Shown here: in pieces, positions 1 to 5,700 of the stretch
Layout of the letters: the number at the start of each line of letters is the position of its first letter
Numbering within the stretch: position 1 is the stretch's first letter
NCBI GenBank assembly: GCA_947626725.1
Contig: CANQTI010000114.1
Coordinates: 1-6,371, forward strand
From: an uncultured Eisenbergiella sp.
GTDB taxonomy: Bacteria; Bacillota; Clostridia; Lachnospirales; Lachnospiraceae
Reading direction: 5' to 3'
Length of the DNA: 6,371 nt
Notes under the pieces: generated by a model
What the model was told of the DNA's origin: nothing
Seen by the model: only the letters and a program-made list of their open reading frames with translations
The model's database searches: none
Made by a program: the position numbers and the translations under genes

Positions 1-248
1 AAGGGGTCCTTCACCGGGAAGTCCCGGGAACCCTCCAGCACCGAGTGCTCCAGGATATGGGCCACGCCCGTGCTGTCTGCCGGCGGCGTGCGGAAGCCGA
101 TATAAAACGCCTTGTTCTCTTCGTCGTTTTCCAGAAGGGCCAGCCTGGCGCCGCTCTTTTTGTGGCGCAGCAGCCAGCCCACGGAACGCAAATCCGCGAT
201 CTCCTTTTTCTGCAGTACTTCATATGCCTTCAATTCCTCGATTTTCAT
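1..248 (-). CDS. M16C family zinc metallopeptidase (insulinase/presequence protease-like), N-terminal part
   Basis: This is the start of a large zinc-dependent peptidase; only the first 82 codons are present because the gene runs off the left edge. The translation begins MKIEELKAYEVLQKKEI and continues into the hallmark stretch GFRTPPADSTGVAHILEHSV. H64 and H68 of the inverted zinc motif HxxEH (residues 64-68) would bind the metal, and E67 is the catalytic base. Family knowledge: M16C proteins (PreP/falcilysin type) are about 950-1000 residues with two clam-shell halves and degrade peptides, usually in the cytoplasm in bacteria; no signal peptide is visible here. The ATG at 248 fits because AGGAAGG lies 10 bases upstream (265-259) and the residues after it already match the family's N-terminus. 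It follows the unknown gene at 368-778 after a 119-base gap on the same strand, so cotranscription is possible but not shown. Confidence 0.92.
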   Translation of the reverse strand, partial: MKIEELKAYEVLQKKEIADLRSVGWLLRHKKSGARLALLENDEENKAFYIGFRTPPADSTGVAHILEHSVLEGSRDFPVKDP

Positions 249-300
249 TTTCCGTCTTCCTTCCTCTCTGTAATGCCCTGTTGTCGCCCCGGCATCCGTC

Positions 301-330
301 AGCGAAAAACCTCTTCCTTCCCTTTTCGCT
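301..330. repeat. Inverted repeat, 8-bp arms, in the 119-bp gap before the peptidase gene
   Basis: AGCGAAAA (301-308) and TTTTCGCT (323-330) are perfect inverted arms around a 14-base pyrimidine-rich loop (plus-strand view). It lies between the stop of the 136-residue protein gene and the peptidase start. In the leftward transcript it could form a weak hairpin. No U-tract follows the stem, so it is not a canonical intrinsic terminator; it could be an mRNA processing or attenuation element, or chance. The rest of the gap (249-367) holds the peptidase Shine-Dalgarno site and nothing else I can support. Confidence 0.35.
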
Positions 331-367
331 CCACCGCCCGCCCAATGACGCCGCCTGTGCGGCCGCC

Positions 368-778
368 TCAGACCGCGAACGTCAAAAGCGCCAGCTTGGA
401 CAGCCGCATCTCCTCCACGATGATCGTATCCATCTTCTCATGAAGCTCTCTGCTGCCGACGATCTCTTCTATTTTATATTCCCTGCTCTCGTACCGGCCC
501 TGCCCGCGGCGCGCGTCCGCCGGCATCCAGACGTTCATTTTGAACTTCACCCGAAGCTCCTTCAGGGTCTGATAGGCGAAATCCGCCTCATCCATGAAAA
601 AAATGTGGCTTTCCAGCCTGGTATCCGGCGCCACATCCTTCAGCAGATAATGTCGGACGACCGCCTTCCATTTAAAGGGCATATCCTCATTCGTCAGCAT
701 TTCCCCGTAGGTCCAGCGAGCCCCGATATAATAATTGCCGAAATCCTGCAGTACGTATTTAAAATCGTTGTCTCCCAT
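368..778 (-). CDS. Conserved-looking hypothetical protein, 136 residues
   Basis: I do not securely recognise this protein. It is a small soluble protein with no signal peptide or membrane segment, and it contains only ordinary residues for a cytosolic fold: an aromatic-rich N-terminus (FKYVLQDFGNYYIGARWTYG, residues 6-25), a charged centre and a helical C-terminus (about 109-133). It contains no cysteine, which argues against a metal-thiolate or redox role. The start is uncertain by one codon. ATG at 778 overlaps the upstream TGA as TGATG, which suggests translational coupling, while GTG at 781 in the same frame sits better spaced behind an AAAAGG sequence. The overlap with the sigma-like gene argues that the two are made together and may act together. 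That is inference from context. No function is assigned. Confidence 0.85.
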   Translation of the reverse strand: MGDNDFKYVLQDFGNYYIGARWTYGEMLTNEDMPFKWKAVVRHYLLKDVAPDTRLESHIFFMDEADFAYQTLKELRVKFKMNVWMPADARRGQGRYESREYKIEEIVGSRELHEKMDTIIVEEMRLSKLALLTFAV

Positions 779-1533
779 CACCCATGCATACCTTTTGTAT
801 CCAGATAATCGATGTTGTCCGCCGTGATGCGCACAGCCTCCCGGATTCGCTCCGCCGTCATGCCGGTTTCTTCCGAAAGCTCCTCCACCGTGACCTTGCG
901 GCCCAGTTCTTCCGCCAGTTCCTTCGCCTTTTCCAGCACATCGTTGGCCCGTCCGGCCAGCTTCTCCCCGGTCTTTCCTTCCGCCGCGTTCTGCGCGATA
1001 AAGGTTTCCATGGCCTCCATGATCATGCTCGCCACAGTCCCCTGCGCCTCCTGTGCGTTCTCAGCGGTCCCCAGCATTTCCGCTGCCATCGTCAGCGCCA
1101 TGTTCCCTTCTCCGATGAGATCCTCCAGAAAAACGCCCTGTCCCGCATACAGCTTGGCAATCTCCGTCACCTGGGGCAGGAAGAGCTCGATCAGACGCCG
1201 CTTCGCGTCCGGATCCCCCGCCATGGCGGAGAGCGTCACCGCTTCCTTTTCCCCCTCCGACGCCTCTGGCAGCGCGGAGAGCGCCGCCAAATAGGTATCC
1301 AGATAATCGGTCTCCTCCTGGGTCAGATAATCGAAAGGGTCTGCCGGCTCACCGATGCCGATCCGTTTGCCCTTCAAATATTCGTGTACCAGCGCAAGCT
1401 GCGCTTCCTCCAGCACAAAACCTGCGCCGGTCAATATTTCTCTTACCTGCCCCTCGGAAACCACGTTTCCCTGTTCCGATGCCCGTTCACAGATGCGCTC
1501 CAGCGCCTGTGCGAACCGCTGTTCCTCTTTCAT
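778..1533 (-). CDS. Sigma-70-like protein lacking region 4
   Basis: This is a 251-residue protein with a sigma-70 layout but incomplete parts. Residues 10-62 resemble region 1.1 (a small helical domain ending GKRIGIGEP). Residues 106-150 resemble regions 2.1-2.2, the core RNA polymerase contact: GDPDAKRRLIELFLPQV, then IAKLYAGQG, EDLIGEGNMAL. Residues 166-186 occupy the place of regions 2.3-2.4, but the usual aromatic/basic -10 melting and recognition residues (FSTYAxWWIRQAI type) are replaced by MIMEAMETFIAQNAA. Residues 195-245 match region 3 (AEELGRKVTVEELSEETGM, helix-turn-helix-like), ending IDYLDTKG where sigma factors have the SLDxP linker. The protein stops there, with no region 4 for -35 recognition. 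ATG 1533 has AAGGGGGAG about 5 bases upstream. Family membership is clear. Whether it acts as a sigma factor, a competitor for RNA polymerase or an accessory factor is unknown. It is acidic overall, unlike a typical promoter-binding sigma factor. Confidence 0.85.
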   Translation of the reverse strand: MKEEQRFAQALERICERASEQGNVVSEGQVREILTGAGFVLEEAQLALVHEYLKGKRIGIGEPADPFDYLTQEETDYLDTYLAALSALPEASEGEKEAVTLSAMAGDPDAKRRLIELFLPQVTEIAKLYAGQGVFLEDLIGEGNMALTMAAEMLGTAENAQEAQGTVASMIMEAMETFIAQNAAEGKTGEKLAGRANDVLEKAKELAEELGRKVTVEELSEETGMTAERIREAVRITADNIDYLDTKGMHG

Positions 1534-1580
1534 CGCGCTCCCCCTTCGCTTCTGTCCGCCGTTCTCACCGGCGGCACACG

Positions 1581-1599
1581 GCGTCCTTCAACCGGACGC
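1581..1599. repeat. Short inverted repeat in the gap between the rhomboid-like and sigma-like genes
   Basis: GCGTCC (1581-1586) and GGACGC (1594-1599) form 6-bp inverted arms around a 7-base loop in the 90-base gap 1534-1623. A hairpin in the leftward mRNA is possible. No T-tract follows in the leftward direction, so it does not look like an intrinsic terminator, and no promoter is apparent in this gap. This is compatible with read-through from the upstream gene. Confidence 0.25.
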
Positions 1600-1623
1600 T
1601 CCGGCCCATTCCGCCGTCCGCTC

Positions 1624-2505
1624 TCACTGCACATGCGTATGCGTGAACAGGTGATTCTGGCAGTACTCGTAGTTCCCGTTGCACTTGGAGCAGAAACGGA
1701 ATTCCAGATCATCCCCGTCCAGCTCCGTCCTGCCGCAGACTGCGCATTTATGCTTCGTCACACCCTTAGCCGCATGCTCCGCGGAGCGCACCTTCTGGCG
1801 GAACTCGTGGCGCATCTTCACCTGTCCCGGCGTCAGACGCAGCTTTCCATGACCGCGGATGAACAGGATCAGGAAATTGAGCAGGGAGAAGACGGAAACA
1901 ATCCAGGTGACGATGCCGCCCTGAATGCACTGAACGACCAGCATGACACCGTAAAGAATTCCCAGCCATTTGACCTTGATCGGGAACAGGAACATCAAAA
2001 GCACCTGCACATTCGGAATGCTGGCCGCACATGCCAGGAAAATGCCCATGTTGATATAATAGGTGGACACCTGCCCGAAGTTCACGATCTGTCCGTTCGC
2101 CAGCAGATAGACACCGGGCATCAAATATTGCGCCCCCGCCAGCGCGCTGTATCCCCAAAGGACGAACGCGCCCAATATGGAAAAGAGGATGCCGGAAAAA
2201 ATATAGAGATTGTATTTGTAGGTTCCCCAGATTCTCTCCAGCAGATTCCCCAGCGAATAATACAGATAGAGCATGATGAGCACGAAGAAAAGATTGCTGG
2301 TGTCCGGCGGAATCAGCACCCAGGTCACCAGCCGCCAGATTTGCCCTTTCAGCACGAGAAACGGATCCAGCATCATATAATAATAGGCTGCCGGCGCCAG
2401 AAGCAGCATCAGATACCCGATCCCGTAGCCGATGATCAGATACAGCGTCAAGTTTGGAATCGCATACCGCTCCAGCTTCCATCGCAAATTGTTACGTTTT
2501 TTCAT
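1624..2505 (-). CDS. Rhomboid-fold membrane protein with C-terminal zinc-ribbon-like domain, probably proteolytically inactive
   Basis: This 293-residue integral membrane protein has about six hydrophobic segments (roughly residues 18-38, 70-86, 98-118, 149-165, 168-190 and 195-216) followed by a cytosolic-looking tail. Rhomboid-like marks are GQIWRLVTWVLIPPD (54-68, the WR loop before segment 2), LGNLLERIWGTYKYNLY (85-101) and PIKVKWLGILYG (175-186). In active rhomboid proteases a GxSG serine motif sits on segment 4 and a catalytic histidine on segment 6. The equivalent segment here reads YINMGIFLACAASIPN, with no GxSG, and no histidine is seen in the last hydrophobic segment, so it resembles a Derlin/iRhom-like pseudoprotease. 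The tail (251-293) has C254xxC257, C272xxC275, then C282, H285, H289 and H291, consistent with one or two zinc sites. ATG 2505 follows AAAGGAAGGG (2526-2517) and a promoter. It is the first gene of the leftward series. Confidence 0.85.
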   Translation of the reverse strand: MKKRNNLRWKLERYAIPNLTLYLIIGYGIGYLMLLLAPAAYYYMMLDPFLVLKGQIWRLVTWVLIPPDTSNLFFVLIMLYLYYSLGNLLERIWGTYKYNLYIFSGILFSILGAFVLWGYSALAGAQYLMPGVYLLANGQIVNFGQVSTYYINMGIFLACAASIPNVQVLLMFLFPIKVKWLGILYGVMLVVQCIQGGIVTWIVSVFSLLNFLILFIRGHGKLRLTPGQVKMRHEFRQKVRSAEHAAKGVTKHKCAVCGRTELDGDDLEFRFCSKCNGNYEYCQNHLFTHTHVQ

Positions 2506-2541
2506 GAAAAACCCCGCCCTTCCTTTGAAGTCTGTCAGTCT

Positions 2542-2570
2542 ATTCTATCATTCTGTGAAAAAAAAGGCAA
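2542..2570 (-). promoter_or_regulatory. Predicted sigma-A-type promoter for the leftward gene series
   Basis: On the minus strand, -35 TTGCCT (2570-2565) and -10 TAGAAT (2547-2542) are separated by exactly 17 bases, which include a run of seven T. The -10 box matches consensus at five of six bases and the -35 box at four of six. The predicted start near 2535 leaves a leader of about 30 bases carrying the AAAGGAAGGG ribosome-binding site of the rhomboid-like gene. This is a pattern match only; a second AT-rich box (TATAAA, minus strand, around 2585-2590) has no good -35 partner. Confidence 0.6.
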
Positions 2571-2643
2571 TGACCGCCTTTCATTTTATAAATTCTTCGG
2601 AATTACATGCGGAAAGTTTAACAGGATTTTAACGATTCCTTCG

Positions 2644-2672
2644 TTGCATGGCGATAATTCCTGTCGTATAAT
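2644..2672 (+). promoter_or_regulatory. Predicted sigma-A-type promoter for the rightward dehydratase/activase gene
   Basis: TTGCAT (2644-2649) and a perfect TATAAT (2667-2672) are spaced by 17 bases on the plus strand, in the AT-rich divergent gap. The predicted start is near 2679, giving a leader of about 50 bases before ATG 2731. The -35 box is only a half match, so the promoter may depend on its strong -10 box or on an activator. The leftward promoter lies about 75 bases away, so the two start regions are back to back without overlap. Confidence 0.65.
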
Positions 2673-2693
2673 GTTTGGATGATGAAAACCGCT

Positions 2694-2703
2694 TTCCGCG
2701 GAA
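2694..2703. promoter_or_regulatory. Perfect 10-bp palindrome TTCCGCGGAA in the rightward leader
   Basis: TTCCGCGGAA is self-complementary and sits about 15 bases downstream of the predicted rightward transcription start. It is the only GC-rich block in an otherwise AT-rich leader. The position fits a repressor operator, or the base of a small leader hairpin together with the adjoining CCGC at 2689-2692. A palindrome this short can arise by chance, so the regulatory reading is tentative. Confidence 0.3.
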
Positions 2704-2730
2704 CATCCCAAAAGAAAAGAGTGATTTTTC

Positions 2731-5700
2731 ATGACAAGCGTACAGCAAACGCCTTCCCCTACATATAGCAGTCTTTCAGGAATTCCCGCCGGGGACTGCT
2801 TTCTCGGCATCGACATCGGTTCCACAACCGTCAAGATCGCCATTCTGGACGGGCAGAAAGCCATCTTATTCTCCGACTATCGGAGGCATTTCGCCAACAT
2901 CCGGGAAACGCTGCAGGAACTGCTTTCTGAGGCCAGACAGCAGCTGGGCGGTCTGACCCTGCATCCGGTGATCACCGGTTCCGGCGGACTGACGCTGGCC
3001 AACTGCCTGCAGATTCCCTTTGTGCAGGAGGTCATCTGCGTTTCCGCCGCACTGCAGCACTATGCTCCCAAAACCGATGTGGCCATTGAGCTGGGCGGCG
3101 AAGACGCCAAGATCATCTATTTCGAGAACGGCAATGTGGAACAGCGCATGAACGGCATCTGCGCCGGCGGCACAGGATCCTTTATCGATCAGATGGCGTC
3201 CCTGCTGACCACGGACGCGGCCGGTCTGAACGAATACGCCAAACATTATCAGTCGCTGTATACCATTGCGGCACGCTGCGGCGTTTTCGCGAAATCCGAT
3301 ATCCAACCGCTGATCAACGAAGGCGCTACCAGAGAAGACCTGGCCGCCTCCATCTTTCAGGCGGTAGTCAATCAGACCATCAGCGGTCTGGCCTGCGGCA
3401 AGCCCATCCGGGGACACGTAGCCTTTCTGGGCGGCCCGCTGCATTTTCTTTCTGAGCTGAAGGCCGCTTTCATCCGTACCCTGAAGCTGGACGCGGAACA
3501 TACCATTGATGTGGAAAATTCCCATCTGTTCGCCGCCATCGGCTCCGCGCTGAATGCGAAGGATGAAGTATCCTATACGATGGAAGAAATGCTTTCCAGG
3601 CTGTCTTCCGATCTCAAAATGGAATTTGAGGTCGAGCGCATGGAGCCGCTCTTCTCTTCTGAAGAAGAATATGCGGCATTCCTAGCCCGCCATGAAAAGC
3701 ACTGCGTGAAAACGGCCCGCCTCGAAGACTATTCCGGCAACTGTTATCTGGGCCTCGACGCCGGCTCCACTACCACCAAAGCTGCTCTGGTGGGAGAAGA
3801 CGGCTCTCTTTTGTATTCCTTTTACTCCAACAATGACGGCAGCCCCTTAAAAACCGCCATACGGGCCCTGCAGGAGCTCTATTCCAGACTGCCCGCAGGC
3901 GCGCGCATCGTGCGCTCCTGTTCCACCGGTTACGGAGAAGCGCTGATGAAGGCAGCCTTTCTTTTGGATGACGGTGAAGTGGAGACGGTGGCTCATTACC
4001 AGGCCGCCGCGTTTTTCGACCCCGACGTGGACTGCATCCTGGACATCGGCGGCCAGGATATGAAATGCATCCGGATCAAGGACCATACCGTAGACAGCGT
4101 CCTGCTCAACGAGGCCTGTTCCTCCGGCTGCGGCTCTTTTATTGAAACATTCGCAAAATCCCTGAATTACAGTGTGCACGACTTCGCCGCCGCAGCGCTT
4201 TTCGCGCCCCACCCCATCGACCTGGGGACCCGCTGCACGGTGTTCATGAATTCCAAAGTGAAGCAGGCACAGAAGGAAGGGGCCTCCGTCGCCGATATTT
4301 CCGCCGGGCTGGCCTATTCCGTCATCAAAAACGCGCTGTTCAAGGTCATCAAGGTGTCCGATGCCGCTGAGCTGGGACATCAAATCGTGGTACAGGGCGG
4401 CACCTTCTACAACGACGCCGTGCTGCGCAGCTTTGAAAAAATCGCGGGCTGTGAAGCTATCCGCCCCGACATCGCAGGCATCATGGGCGCTTTCGGCGCG
4501 GCACTGATCGCCAGGGAACGTTACAGTGCCGGCTATGTCACCACCATGCTCTCCATCGACAAGATCAACGCCCTGGAGTTTGAGACGACCATGGCGAAGT
4601 GCAAAGGCTGTACCAACAACTGCCGCCTCACCATCAACCGCTTTTCCGGCGGCCGCCAGTACATCTCCGGCAACCGCTGCGAACGGGGACTTGGCAAGCC
4701 GAAAAATCCCAGTCAAACCCCGAATCTGTTCGACTATAAACTCAAACGGCTCTTTTCCTATGAGTCACTGACACCGGATAAGGCGCCCAGAGGCCGCGTG
4801 GGCATTCCCCGCGTGCTGAATATGTATGAAAACTATCCGTTTTGGCATACTTTTTTCACTCAGTTAGGCTATCAGGTGGTGCTTTCTCCCGTCTCCAGCC
4901 ACCGGATCTATGAACTGGGCATCGAATCCATTCCCAGCGAATCCGAATGCTATCCCGCCAAGCTGGCCCACGGGCATGTAGCCTGGCTGATTCGCCAGAA
5001 CGTGGACTTCATCTTCTATCCTGCCCTGTTTTATGAGCGCAATGAGACGCCGGACGCCAACAACCATTATAATTGCCCCATTGTCACCTCCTATTCCGAA
5101 AATATCAAAAACAATGTGGAAGAGATCAACCGGGGAGAAGTGCGCTTCCGCAATCCCTTCCTTTCCTTTTCTAACCTCGATGTTGCGACGGAGGGCCTGA
5201 AACGGGAATTCTCTGAGCTGCCCGCACAGGAGGTGGAGGATGCCGCGCTGGCTGGCTGGGCTGAAATGCAGGCCGCCAGGGATGACATGAAGAAAAAAGG
5301 CGAGGAGACACTGGCCTGGATGCAGGAACACCATGCCCATGGCATCGTTTTGGCGGGCCGCCCTTACCATGTGGACCCGGAGATCCATCACGGCATCCCG
5401 GAAATGATCACATCCTACGGGCTCGCCGTGCTGACGGAAGATTCCGTATCCCATCTGGGCTGTCCCGAACGGCCGCTGCGGGTCTCTGACCAGTGGATGT
5501 ACCATTCCAGGCTTTACAGCGCTGCCGCCTTTGTGCGCACCAGGGAGGATCTGGATCTGGTCCAGCTCAACTCCTTCGGCTGCGGGTTGGACGCCGTCAC
5601 CACGGACCAGGTCAGCGAGATCCTGGCCGGTTCCGGCAAGATCTATACCTGTCTGAAAATCGATGAAGTCAATAATCTGGGAGCCGCACGCATCCGCATC

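Noticed and set aside
301..330. Intrinsic terminator after the 136-residue protein gene
   Set aside because: The inverted repeat has an AT-rich 8-bp stem, a 14-base loop and no T-tract after it in the leftward direction.
11..443. Alternative frames over the peptidase start and the following gap (11-223 minus, 45-443 plus)
   Set aside because: The other minus-strand frame from 248 encodes the HILEH zinc motif of M16C peptidases with a good ribosome-binding site, so these are out-of-frame readings.
2551..2570. Run of eight A/T near 2558-2565 as a terminator tail
   Set aside because: No GC-rich stem precedes it on either strand, and it fits better as the spacer of the leftward promoter.
784..2682. 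A 632-codon open frame on the plus strand across both the sigma-like and rhomboid-like genes
   Set aside because: Its translation is low-complexity, rich in R, H, Q and P, with no recognisable domain. It is antisense to two genes with clear family features and good ribosome-binding sites, so it is a shadow of their codon usage.
2682..2696. A cre-like sequence (TGAAAACCGCTTTCC) suggesting CcpA-type catabolite control
   Set aside because: Compared with the consensus TGAAAGCGCTTTCA it has an extra base that breaks the TG-to-CG spacing, so it is not a convincing cre site.
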